Shown here one piece after another: positions 42,236-49,644 of a DNA stretch of 64,000 bases. The stretch's first letter is position 1; each line of letters begins with the position of its first letter. Source of the stretch: an uncultured Lachnospiraceae bacterium (lineage in GTDB: Bacteria; Bacillota; Clostridia; Lachnospirales; Lachnospiraceae); contig CATNCF010000002.1 of NCBI GenBank assembly GCA_950097145.1, positions 119,468-183,467 on the forward strand. Direction: 5' to 3'. The position numbers were made by a program, and so were the translations under genes. A model generated the notes under the pieces. The model saw only the letters and a list, made by a program, of their open reading frames with translations. It did no database searches and was not told the DNA's origin.

Positions 42236-43534
42236 TTAACAAAATTCATCCATCATCATACCGGAATAGATTGAGGTAATATAGGGTGTTACAAAAGTTT
42301 TTCCCGGATTTTTATAGGTTACAAGAACTTTATCCACATAACGCATGGGATCTAAAGATGCATTGTTTGCTTTCATGTTCAGAAGATTCTTAAAATCATT
42401 CAGTACAGAAAGCTTTTCTTCATAGTCTTCACTGGAGACAGTTTCACTTAATAGATCTTCGTCTACCGATATTTCACCATTCTCGGACACCATTAATCCT
42501 ATATTCTCCAGACTCTTTTGGTAAGCAAAAGCAGTGCCGCTCATATCACGGTACAGCTGTACGCTCTGAGGCTGTGTAATAGAATATTTATTTGCCGTGT
42601 GCAAAACAGAATTATAGGAATTCACAAGTGTTTGAATATTCTCTGCCATAGCGTCCGCATTGGTCTTAAAACCAATAACAGCGGCTTCGCCAGCAGGGCT
42701 GGTGCCATGGAGTGTCAATTCAAAATCATTATCCAGAAGAAAGGTATTTTCATATGCCATCTGCTCTGTTCCATTAAGAAGGAACGTTGCGTTTTGCGCT
42801 TCCTGAGCTACATGATCAATGCCCAAGGTATCAATTGCAGACATGGAATCGTGATTCCCCTGAGGAGAAATGGAAAACAGGAACGTGTCGTTTGGATTGA
42901 TACCTGTTGCCAGTGACTCAATCTGCAAAGAACTCAGTCCGTCCGCATTTTCCACCACAGATGCTTTCAAACCGATATCTGCGTTCGTAATCAGATTGGC
43001 CAGTTTATTCTGTGTTGAGAAATTGGTATCCTGAGGATTAATTGTAAACTGAAATTCATATGCCGAGGTACTATTTTCCAGATCAAAAGAGTATGTGCCT
43101 GGTCTGAGATTCAGGCGGTTCTTATCTAAATAATTACCTTGGTTAATCTGGGAAGAAGCCAGCTTGCGCACCTCAATATAAAAATTCTCCATATCTTCTG
43201 AAGAATGGCCGCTGCCTACATAATCGGCTGAAACTACATCTTCCTGAGATGAAAAAGCGAGCTTTTTCTGAAATGCATTTCCGATTCCTTCTTCTGCGTC
43301 TGAAAGAGAAGCAACCACATTTTTAATCATTCTGGTACTTTCTTTGATGTCTATGGCAAATTTCTGGACATCCTCTGAACGCTTTATCTTATACAAAGGG
43401 GAATCTTTGTTAATTTTTACAATATTATTATAGATTGATCGCAGTTCACTTTTTTTATGCGAATCATAACGGGAAGTCGACTGGTTGGCGTATGTGCTTA
43501 AATAATAATGATAAGCAGTGTCAATGGTCGGCAT
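42236..43534 (-). CDS. FliD-like flagellar cap/hook-associated protein
   Basis: A 432-residue protein. The region NGTEQMAYENTFLLDNDFEL, then TLHGTSPAGEAAVIGFKTNA and AMAENIQTLVNSYNSVLHTA, resembles the FliD filament-cap pattern where a GVTLxL segment leads to a D-x-YN helix. The N-terminus (MPTIDTAYHYYLSTYANQ) and C-terminus (IYSGMMMDEFC) are not canonical, and the protein is shorter and more divergent than typical FliD. GGAGGGGATTT precedes the start, and a sigma-28 promoter lies 73 bases upstream. Filament-associated function is supported by promoter, neighbour and pattern, but its precise role is uncertain. Confidence 0.65.
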   Translation of the reverse strand: MPTIDTAYHYYLSTYANQSTSRYDSHKKSELRSIYNNIVKINKDSPLYKIKRSEDVQKFAIDIKESTRMIKNVVASLSDAEEGIGNAFQKKLAFSSQEDVVSADYVGSGHSSEDMENFYIEVRKLASSQINQGNYLDKNRLNLRPGTYSFDLENSTSAYEFQFTINPQDTNFSTQNKLANLITNADIGLKASVVENADGLSSLQIESLATGINPNDTFLFSISPQGNHDSMSAIDTLGIDHVAQEAQNATFLLNGTEQMAYENTFLLDNDFELTLHGTSPAGEAAVIGFKTNADAMAENIQTLVNSYNSVLHTANKYSITQPQSVQLYRDMSGTAFAYQKSLENIGLMVSENGEISVDEDLLSETVSSEDYEEKLSVLNDFKNLLNMKANNASLDPMRYVDKVLVTYKNPGKTFVTPYITSIYSGMMMDEFC

Positions 43535-43606
43535 GCAAATCCCCTCCTTTCATCCGTGAAATCGTGCAGTGCACGGGGGTATAAACACTCCATGTGTTTG
43601 AGATGT

Positions 43607-43633
43607 ATATCGGATGATACTGGTACTTTCTTA
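43607..43633 (-). promoter_or_regulatory. Sigma-28 (SigD/FliA) promoter of the FliD-like gene
   Basis: On the minus strand TAAG (43633-43630), 15 bases, TCCGATAT (43614-43607). This matches the consensus TAAA-N15-GCCGATAT with one change in each box. It is the best flagellar promoter in the window and reads toward the gene ending at 42236. Confidence 0.75.
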
Positions 43634-43698
43634 ACAGCCATATAGAAAATTTATATAATTTTTTATGTGAAAAACGGGTAAATAGCAGGAAAAATATG

Positions 43699-43727
43699 TT
43701 GACGATACGCTGTGAGTATGCTATAGT
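43699..43727 (+). promoter_or_regulatory. Sigma-A promoter of rpmG-secE-nusG
   Basis: TTGACG (43699-43704), 17 bases, TATAGT (43722-43727), 67 bases before the rpmG GTG. Confidence 0.75.
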
Positions 43728-43793
43728 AAACTAGCGATGGAAGTAGGTCTTTTTTTTATGCCTAAAATTAGAAATTAAGTGGAGGTGGAAGTT

Positions 43794-43943
43794 GTGCGCA
43801 CTAGAATTACACTGGCATGTACGGAATGTAAACGACGTAACTACAACATGACCAAAGATAAGAAAGCTCATCCAGACAGAATGGAGACAAAGAAATATTG
43901 TCGGTTCTGCCGGACACACACATTACACAAGGAAACCAAGTAA
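43794..43943 (+). CDS. rpmG: 50S ribosomal protein L33
   Basis: A 49-residue ribosomal protein of the large subunit. It starts with GTG behind GGAGGTGG and shows [17 protein letters not shown] and [10 protein letters not shown]. The two CxxC pairs make this the zinc-binding (C+) form, in line with its place before secE. The stop is TAA at 43941-43943. Confidence 0.96.
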   Translation: MRTRITLACTECKRRNYNMTKDKKAHPDRMETKKYCRFCRTHTLHKETK

Positions 43944-44031
43944 CAGGACAGAGCAAAGGAAGTGAAAGGTTGGACAGAAAGTTCACCCATCCCTGGAATT
44001 CAGGCGTAAATGTGCGCCATAGGAGGTAAAA

Positions 44032-44238
44032 ATGGGAGAAAGTAAAACAGAAAAGGCTCAAAAGGCGAGCTGGTTCGCCGGTCTCAAGGCTGAATTTGAC
44101 AAGATTATCTGGCCAGACAAGAAATCACTTAGCAGACAGACAGCGGCAGTTGTAGCTGTTTCCATTGTCTTGGGTCTTATCATTGCCGTATTGGATGTTA
44201 TCATTAAGTATGGCGTAGATGCCCTGGTAAAATTATAG
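44032..44238 (+). CDS. secE: Preprotein translocase subunit SecE
   Basis: A 68-residue small inner-membrane component of the SecYEG channel. The N-terminus is a charged helix with EFDKIIWPDKKSL, the conserved amphipathic piece, and one membrane segment follows (AAVVAVSIVLGLIIAVLDVI). This is the single-segment Gram-positive form. AGGAGG precedes the ATG; nusG follows after 16 bases. Confidence 0.95.
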   Translation: MGESKTEKAQKASWFAGLKAEFDKIIWPDKKSLSRQTAAVVAVSIVLGLIIAVLDVIIKYGVDALVKL

Positions 44239-44254
44239 GAGGCACAGGTGATTT

Positions 44255-44770
44255 ATGGCAGAGGCAAACTGGTATGTAGTTCATACCTATTCCGGTTATG
44301 AAAATAAGGTCAAAGAAAATATCGACAAGACAATCAAGAATCGGCATCTTGAGGATCAGATCCTTGAGGTGAGGGTTCCCATGCAGAGCGTTGTGGAAAT
44401 GAAAAACGGTGTCAAGAAGACCGTCGAGAAGAAAATGTTTCCAGGTTATGTTCTAATTAACATGGTGATGAATGATGACATATGGTATGTGGTTAGAAAT
44501 ACCAGAGGCGTTACCGGGTTTGTAGGTCCGGGTTCCAAGCCCGTACCACTCACTGAAGCTGAAATGAGGCCATTGGGTATTCAGGTTGACAATGTGGTTG
44601 TGGATTTTGAGGAAGGCGATTCGATCCGGGTGGTCGGCGGTGTCTGGAAAGATACAGTCGGAATCATCCAGTCTATGAATCATAATAAGCAGATGGTTAC
44701 GATCAATGTTGACCTGTTCGGTCGTGAAACGCCGGTTGAAATAAGTTTCACAGATATTAGAAGGTTATAA
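44255..44770 (+). CDS. nusG: Transcription termination/antitermination factor NusG
   Basis: A 171-residue NusG. The N-terminal NGN domain shows WYVVHTYSGYENKVKENI and FPGYVLINMVMNDDIWYVV, and the C-terminal KOW domain shows DSIRVVGGVWKDTVGII. It binds RNA polymerase and modulates pausing, termination and coupling. Length and order (secE-nusG-rplK) are standard. GGAGG lies before the ATG. Confidence 0.97.
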   Translation: MAEANWYVVHTYSGYENKVKENIDKTIKNRHLEDQILEVRVPMQSVVEMKNGVKKTVEKKMFPGYVLINMVMNDDIWYVVRNTRGVTGFVGPGSKPVPLTEAEMRPLGIQVDNVVVDFEEGDSIRVVGGVWKDTVGIIQSMNHNKQMVTINVDLFGRETPVEISFTDIRRL

Positions 44771-44829
44771 GATGCATATTGCTGCGGGACTTCATGTTCC
44801 TGCAGGTAAGTTAAAGGAGGATTTTCCAA

Positions 44830-45255
44830 ATGGCAAAGAAAGTAGAAGGATATATCAAATTACAGATCCCTGCTGGAAAGGCTACACCTGCTCCACCAGT
44901 TGGACCTGCACTTGGACAGCATGGTGTAAATATCGTTGAATTTACAAAACAGTTTAATGCAAGAACTGCTGACCAGGGAGATTTAATTATTCCGGTAGTA
45001 ATTACTGTATATTCAGACAGGAGCTTTAGCTTTGTAACAAAGACCCCGCCTGCTCCAGTACTGATTAAGAAGGCATGCAACATTAAGTCTGGTTCTGCAG
45101 TACCTAATAAAACAAAAGTAGCAACTATTTCCAAAGCAAAGGTTCAGGAAATTGCAGAACTGAAAATGCCGGATTTGAATGCAGCATCCTTGGAAGCTGC
45201 AATGAGTATGATTGCAGGGACAGCAAGAAGTATGGGTGTTACCGTTGAGGAATAA
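44830..45255 (+). CDS. rplK: 50S ribosomal protein L11
   Basis: A 141-residue ribosomal protein of the GTPase-associated centre. It shows the proline-rich [18 protein letters not shown] and the C-terminal RNA-binding part [27 protein letters not shown] precedes the ATG. rplA follows after a 115-base spacer with an L1-binding-site-like hairpin. Confidence 0.97.
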   Translation: MAKKVEGYIKLQIPAGKATPAPPVGPALGQHGVNIVEFTKQFNARTADQGDLIIPVVITVYSDRSFSFVTKTPPAPVLIKKACNIKSGSAVPNKTKVATISKAKVQEIAELKMPDLNAASLEAAMSMIAGTARSMGVTVEE

Positions 45256-45326
45256 GCGCCTGGCATTTAGCGAAAGGTAAGCTGAGGTTTATGTGAACGG
45301 AATGTCCTTATCTTACTTAGCGAAAC

Positions 45327-45355
45327 GTGGGAGGGAACGCTCCCGATATTACCAC
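45327..45355 (+). promoter_or_regulatory. Candidate L1-binding leader element before rplA
   Basis: GTGG (45327-45330) pairs with CCAC (45352-45355), an inner GAG/CTC helix sits above, and a GATATTA bulge lies on the 3' side. The shape (short helices around an asymmetric loop) resembles the ribosomal protein L1 target on mRNA. The rplA Shine-Dalgarno (AGGAGG) begins directly after it, so L1 binding could block rplA translation. The spacer also has two copies of TTAGCGAAA. Confidence 0.45.
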
Positions 45356-45370
45356 TAGGAGGTTATGAGA

Positions 45371-46063
45371 ATGAAACGAGGAAAGAAATATGTAGAAGCT
45401 GCAAAAGCTATCGACAGAACAGTGCAGTATGATACAGCAGAAGCAATCGGTCTTGTTAAGAAGGCTGCAGTTGCTAAATTTGATGAAACAATTGAGGCTC
45501 ACATCAGAACCGGCTGTGACGGGCGTCATGCAGAACAGCAGATCCGTGGTGCGGTAGTATTGCCTCACGGAACAGGTAAGACGGTAAAGGTTTTGGTTTT
45601 TGCAAAGGGAGACAAAGTAGATGAAGCATTGGCGGCAGGAGCCGATCATGTAGGCGGAGAGGAACTGATTCCGAAAATCCAGAATGATGGATGGCTGGAT
45701 TTTGACGTTGTAGTTGCTACTCCCGATATGATGGGTGTTGTTGGACGTCTGGGACGTGTGCTTGGTCCTAAGGGCTTAATGCCGAACCCAAAAGCAGGAA
45801 CCGTAACCATGGACGTTACCAAGGCTGTGAATGATATCAAGGCTGGTAAGATTGAGTACAGATTAGATAAGACCAATATTATCCATGTGCCAATTGGAAA
45901 AGCATCTTTTACAGAAGAACAGTTAGCGGACAACTTCCAGACCCTTATGGATGCCATCATTAAAGCAAAGCCATCCGCATTGAAAGGTCAGTATTTAAGA
46001 AGCGTTACATTGACTCCTACTATGGGACCGGGCGTGAAACTTAATACGGCAAAGCTTGCTTAA
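45371..46063 (+). CDS. rplA: 50S ribosomal protein L1
   Basis: A 230-residue ribosomal protein of the L1 stalk. It shows [16 protein letters not shown] at the start, and the L1 signature [20 protein letters not shown] with [15 protein letters not shown]. The ATG at 45371 lies nine bases after AGGAGG; another ATG at 45365 lies only three bases away and is less likely. Its own mRNA is the expected repression target. Confidence 0.96.
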   Translation: MKRGKKYVEAAKAIDRTVQYDTAEAIGLVKKAAVAKFDETIEAHIRTGCDGRHAEQQIRGAVVLPHGTGKTVKVLVFAKGDKVDEALAAGADHVGGEELIPKIQNDGWLDFDVVVATPDMMGVVGRLGRVLGPKGLMPNPKAGTVTMDVTKAVNDIKAGKIEYRLDKTNIIHVPIGKASFTEEQLADNFQTLMDAIIKAKPSALKGQYLRSVTLTPTMGPGVKLNTAKLA

Positions 46064-46071
46064 AATTAGTG

Positions 46072-46100
46072 TTGACATCTGAAATAGAAAATGATATGCT
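46072..46100 (+). promoter_or_regulatory. Sigma-A promoter of rplJ-rplL
   Basis: A perfect -35 TTGACA (46072-46077), 17 bases, TATGCT (46095-46100). It lies just after the rplA stop and starts the L10 leader transcript. Confidence 0.8.
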
Positions 46101-46107
46101 AGACAAG

Positions 46108-46240
46108 CATATGACCGAAGACAGCAGGTGCCGAGAGGCGTAACCGTTGGCCTGCCGAGGAAATTTATCAGATTTTTATGTCTGATAAGTAATGAAGATT
46201 ATTTCAAGCCTCTTTGTCTCGGACGAAGGGGCTTTTAAAT
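46108..46240 (+). ncRNA. Ribosomal protein L10 leader
   Basis: The stretch at about 46119-46165 carries AGACAGCAGGTGCCGAGAGG, then CGTAACCGTTGGCCTGCCGA, the kink-turn-bearing core of the Firmicutes L10 leader bound by L10(L12)4. It is followed by a terminator-like hairpin, AAGCCTCTTTGTC (46206-46218) against GACGAAGGGGCTT (46222-46234), with TTTTAAAT at its foot. Excess L10 complex should favour that hairpin and reduce rplJ-rplL transcription. A further small hairpin (GTGGC/GCCAC, near 46287-46301) lies before rplJ. Confidence 0.85.
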
Positions 46241-46390
46241 TGCATACAGTTCTTTTGGACAAAATACAGATTTGTGCAGAGGAACTTGTGGCGAATTGCC
46301 ACATTACAATTTAAAAGCTCACATACGGGCAGTCTTTTTGCATGATATGTGAAATGGCTGTACGAAATAAAATAAGGAGGTGCACGATTC

Positions 46391-46936
46391 GTGGCAAAAG
46401 TAGAATTAAAGCAGCCCATTGTACAGGAAATTTCTGAACAGATTCAGGATGCACAGTGTGTCGTGTTAGTAGATTATCGCGGATTGACGGTAGACCAGGA
46501 TACACAGTTGCGCAAGCAGTTAAGAGAAGCTGGTGTTACTTACAAAGTATATAAGAACACATTGATGAATTTTGCATTTAAGGGAACTGATTTCGAAAGC
46601 ATGTCTTCTCTGTTAGAAGGACCTAATGCTATCGCTATCTCCAAAGAAGATGCAACTGCACCGGCAAGAATCCTTGCAAAATTTGCAAAGGCTGCACCAG
46701 CATTAGAACTGAAGGCAGGCGTAGTAGAAGGAACTTTTTACGATACAGAAGGAATCAAAGCGATTGCTTCCGTTCCGTCCAGAGACGAATTACTGTCCAA
46801 ATTCCTTGGAAGCATCCAGTCTCCGATCACCAATCTGGCTCGTGTTCTTAATCAGATCGCAGAGCAGGGCGGCGGAGAGGCAGCGGCTGCAGCAGCCCCA
46901 GAGGCGTCAGCAGAAGAAGCTCCTGCAGAGGCATAG
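46391..46936 (+). CDS. rplJ: 50S ribosomal protein L10
   Basis: A 181-residue stalk-base protein that anchors the L7/L12 dimers. It starts with GTG behind AAGGAGG. Family motifs are CVVLVDYRGLTVDQ and VYKNTLMNFAF. The C-terminus is Ala- and Glu-rich (GGGEAAAAAAPEASAEEAPA), a longer tail than in many bacteria. The gene is controlled by the leader in the preceding spacer. Confidence 0.96.
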   Translation: MAKVELKQPIVQEISEQIQDAQCVVLVDYRGLTVDQDTQLRKQLREAGVTYKVYKNTLMNFAFKGTDFESMSSLLEGPNAIAISKEDATAPARILAKFAKAAPALELKAGVVEGTFYDTEGIKAIASVPSRDELLSKFLGSIQSPITNLARVLNQIAEQGGGEAAAAAAPEASAEEAPAEA

Positions 46937-46992
46937 TTATCATTAGGAATTTTTAAATTATAAACTATAATAACAAATGGAGGTATATTATA

Positions 46993-47370
46993 ATGGCAAA
47001 ATTAACAACAGCAGAATTTATCGAAGCTATTAAAGAGTTAAGCGTATTAGAGTTAAATGATTTGGTAAAAGCATGTGAAGAAGAGTTTGGCGTATCTGCA
47101 GCAGCAGGCGTTGTAGTTGCAGCAGCAGGCGGCGACGGCGCTGGCGCAGCAGAAGAGAAGACAGACTTCAATGTAGAATTGACAGAAGTTGGACCGAACA
47201 AAGTTAAGGTTATCAAAGTTGTACGTGAAGTAACTGGTTTAGGACTGAAAGAAGCTAAGGAAGTTGTAGACGGAGCTCCTAAGGTAGTAAAAGAAGGCGC
47301 TGAGAAGGCAGAAGCGGAAGATATTAAGGCTAAATTAGAAGCAGAAGGTGCAAAAGTTACTTTAAAATAA
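46993..47370 (+). CDS. rplL: 50S ribosomal protein L7/L12
   Basis: A 125-residue stalk protein that recruits translation factors. It shows the N-terminal dimerisation helix ([20 protein letters not shown]), an Ala/Gly hinge, and the globular domain with [24 protein letters not shown] lies before the ATG. A strong terminator follows. Confidence 0.97.
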   Translation: MAKLTTAEFIEAIKELSVLELNDLVKACEEEFGVSAAAGVVVAAAGGDGAGAAEEKTDFNVELTEVGPNKVKVIKVVREVTGLGLKEAKEVVDGAPKVVKEGAEKAEAEDIKAKLEAEGAKVTLK

Positions 47371-47402
47371 TTGCGATCAGTATTGAGACGTGTTACCAAA
47401 CA

Positions 47403-47450
47403 GAAGCAGGCTCTCTGGAAAATTTATTTTTCAGAGAGCCTGTTTCTGTT
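47403..47450 (+). terminator. Intrinsic terminator after rplL
   Basis: GAAGCAGGCTCTCTGGAAAA (47403-47422) pairs with 47427-47446 (TTTTTCAGAGAGCCTGTTTC) across a very short loop, followed by TGTTTGG. It separates rplJL from the sigma/anti-sigma pair and rpoBC. Confidence 0.85.
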
Positions 47451-47607
47451 TGGCGATAGGACGAAAGCCGCATGATCCTAAAAACTTGTAGGGATTTTGA
47501 AAGTATACAGGTTTAATAAAAGCGCGATGCCTTCTAAGTTTGCCATTTTTTTCCGTAAAAAAATAAAAAATATTGATAGATTTTTTTCTCCGCATCCGTA
47601 ATAATTA

Positions 47608-47625
47608 ATGTAATCAAAATTACAT
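47608..47625. promoter_or_regulatory. Palindrome upstream of the sigma factor gene
   Basis: ATGTAAT-CAAA-ATTACAT: perfect 7-bp arms (47608-47614, 47619-47625), 40 bases before the sigma gene ATG. Its position in the likely promoter region suggests an operator, but no regulator can be named. The rest of 47447-47665 is AT-rich and shows no clear sigma-A pair. Confidence 0.4.
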
Positions 47626-47665
47626 AATCCAATGCGCGCAGGTTTGGAAAAGAGGATGATTTATT

Positions 47666-48217
47666 ATGAAAATTGGAGAACATAATTTTATTCAGCAATT
47701 ACGATTGCAAAATGAAAAAGCGCTCCTGTATGTGATAGATGAATATGGAGGCCTGTTGATGTCGATTATTAGAAAGCAGTTATTTGGGGTACCCCACCGT
47801 CAGGATGAATGCTTCAATGATGTGTTATTGAAGATTTGGCAGAACATATCCGACTTCGATGAAAGCAAAAATACTTTTAAGAATTGGGCTGCGGCAGTTA
47901 CGCGCTACCGTGCCATTGATTATTTGAGACAGTACCAAAGGGAGGCTGCGACGGTGGATATTGATGATGCCGTCATTGTGAAAGAAGATCGTATATTGGC
48001 AAGAATGATTGAACGTGAACTTTCGGAGGAAGTGGAAATGATGCTGGATTCTTTAAAACCTGTAGACAGAGATTTGTTCATGAAATTGTACGTGGAGGAA
48101 CAGTCCATACAACAGGTCAGCAGAGAGACCGGAATGAAGCAGGAGGCTATTTATAATCATTTGTCCCGGAGCAGGCAAAAACTCCGCAGGCAGTTTCGAA
48201 TAGAAAGAGGTGTGTAA
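47666..48217 (+). CDS. ECF-type sigma-70 family factor
   Basis: A 183-residue alternative sigma factor. Region 2 is visible at about residues 20-90 (DECFNDVLLKIWQNISDFDE and RYRAIDYLRQYQRE), and region 4 at 125-175 (LDSLKPVDRDLFMKLYVEEQ and AIYNHLSRSRQKLRRQF, the helix-turn-helix). It has GAGG before the ATG. The stop lies two bases before an anti-sigma gene, a standard pairing. Signal and regulon are unknown. The location between rplL and rpoB is unusual. Confidence 0.9.
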   Translation: MKIGEHNFIQQLRLQNEKALLYVIDEYGGLLMSIIRKQLFGVPHRQDECFNDVLLKIWQNISDFDESKNTFKNWAAAVTRYRAIDYLRQYQREAATVDIDDAVIVKEDRILARMIERELSEEVEMMLDSLKPVDRDLFMKLYVEEQSIQQVSRETGMKQEAIYNHLSRSRQKLRRQFRIERGV

Positions 48218-48219
48218 TT

Positions 48220-49404
48220 ATGGGTAAAACAATCTATCAGTTACTAAATGATGTGGAAACGGATTTTTCGGAATATGAAAATGCTGAATTAACTTCTGGA
48301 GAAAAGGACCATTTTAAAACAAAGATTTTGATGGAGGTGAAAAATATGAAGGCAGAAGAAAAGAAAAGGAACAGGAAGAATTGGAAAAAAGCAGTTGGTG
48401 TGGCAGCGGCATTTTCAGTTGTGGCAGGAGCGGCAGGAATTGCAGCCAATCCTGTATTCGCAAAACAGATTTTTAACAATGTTTTTGGAACCTTAATTGA
48501 TAGTTCTGACGACGGATATATAGGGGAAAAGGAACTCTATACAAAAATTGGCGGGCGAGCAAAATCTGTCCGGGAGGAAGTGGATAAATATAATAATTCC
48601 GGAGATTATGTGACAACTGTGGAAAACAACGGCGTTGCGCTCTCTGTATCAGACGTCTATTGTGACGGCGGAGTACTGCATTATACTTTTGTAGTGAGAA
48701 CAAATAATGAAGAGCTGAATAAAGCAAAAGATATACTTCTTTACCGTCAGGATAATCGTGAAGTGAATAAACCGATCATCGAAAAAAATGATGGAAGTAA
48801 GGTGCCGGTTCAGGGTATGTCTTGCGGCTGGCTTAGAAAATCCGAGGATGGATCTTTTGTAGGAATGGAATCGGTAGATTTATATGATTATAATGGAAGC
48901 TATAGTGAAAAACTTAAGTCCGGCGAAGACAGGAATATTGTTGTGAATTATAAAGTCAATGCCGTGACAGGGATAACTTCTGAATATACAAATGAAGAAG
49001 GAAAGCATGACGAAACAGTCTGTGTGGACGGAGAGTGGAACCTTAAATTTCCAGTAACGGTTGAAGACAGCAGTGAAACGATAGAAATTAATAAGGAAGA
49101 AAATGGAATCATGATAAAGAATATTATCAGGAGCAAGACATTTTTAATTGTTAAAGTGGATTATTCTGGCCATGCAACAAAGCCGCCATTTAATTATGAG
49201 GGCTGCCCGGTAGTAAATATTAAAGATAGTGAGGGCAGCTATCTCGAATTCATGGGAGGCGGCGGAGGAGGAAGCGAACTCTTTACGGTGCAGGATCGAT
49301 TTCTCTATGACGGCCAGAAGGATTTGGTGATTGAAGTGGGGGATTATATAAGTGAGACAGAATCAACTGTTCATATCGCAGATATTCCAGTTACACTTCC
49401 TTAA
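48220..49404 (+). CDS. DUF4179-type membrane anti-sigma factor
   Basis: A 394-residue protein with a cytoplasmic N-terminus of about 45 residues, a membrane segment near residues 50-72 (AVGVAAAFSVVAGAAGIAAN), and a large extracytoplasmic C-terminus. The DUF4179 segment covers the region just after the membrane part. A Gly-rich patch (MGGGGGGSELF) lies near residue 350. Such proteins hold a partner sigma factor inactive until a signal acts outside. It follows the ECF sigma gene by two bases and is closed by a terminator. Confidence 0.85.
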   Translation: MGKTIYQLLNDVETDFSEYENAELTSGEKDHFKTKILMEVKNMKAEEKKRNRKNWKKAVGVAAAFSVVAGAAGIAANPVFAKQIFNNVFGTLIDSSDDGYIGEKELYTKIGGRAKSVREEVDKYNNSGDYVTTVENNGVALSVSDVYCDGGVLHYTFVVRTNNEELNKAKDILLYRQDNREVNKPIIEKNDGSKVPVQGMSCGWLRKSEDGSFVGMESVDLYDYNGSYSEKLKSGEDRNIVVNYKVNAVTGITSEYTNEEGKHDETVCVDGEWNLKFPVTVEDSSETIEINKEENGIMIKNIIRSKTFLIVKVDYSGHATKPPFNYEGCPVVNIKDSEGSYLEFMGGGGGGSELFTVQDRFLYDGQKDLVIEVGDYISETESTVHIADIPVTLP

Positions 49405-49433
49405 AGAGATGAAATTTTAATAGTTTATGAAAA

Positions 49434-49468
49434 CACAGCGGGAAAGTATATGCTTTCCCGCTGTGCTT
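49434..49468 (+). terminator. Hairpin terminator after the anti-sigma gene
   Basis: CACAGCGGGAAAG (49434-49446) and CTTTCCCGCTGTG (49453-49465) make a perfect 13-bp stem with a 6-base loop. The T-run after it is short (CTTTG), but the rpoB promoter follows within 16 bases, so it isolates the two units. Confidence 0.8.
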
Positions 49469-49480
49469 TGAAAATTCTTC

Positions 49481-49510
49481 TTGACATGCATTTGACGATT
49501 ATGCTATCAT
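49481..49510 (+). promoter_or_regulatory. Sigma-A promoter of rpoBC
   Basis: A perfect -35 TTGACA (49481-49486), 18 bases, TATCAT (49505-49510). rpoBC therefore has its own start behind two terminators instead of depending only on read-through from rplJL. Confidence 0.75.
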
Positions 49511-49543
49511 ATAGGATGCACTATTATGGTGACGTGTACTTAT

Positions 49544-49594
49544 TGCCAGGGGGCTGTATCAGAGGGAACATAATTTCTGATATGGCTTTTGGCA
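49544..49594 (+). promoter_or_regulatory. Structured leader upstream of rpoB
   Basis: TGCCAGGGGGCTGTATCAG (49544-49562) folds on 49577-49594 (CTGATATGGCTTTTGGCA) as one long stem rich in G-U pairs, with a 14-base loop. No U-run follows (GGTTATAG), so it is not an intrinsic terminator. It lies in the 5' untranslated part, 50 bases before the rpoB ATG. I know no named leader of this form. Confidence 0.6.
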
Positions 49595-49644
49595 GGTTAT
49601 AGAAGGATTCTTGAAAATATATAAAAACGAGAGGTGAAACGTCA

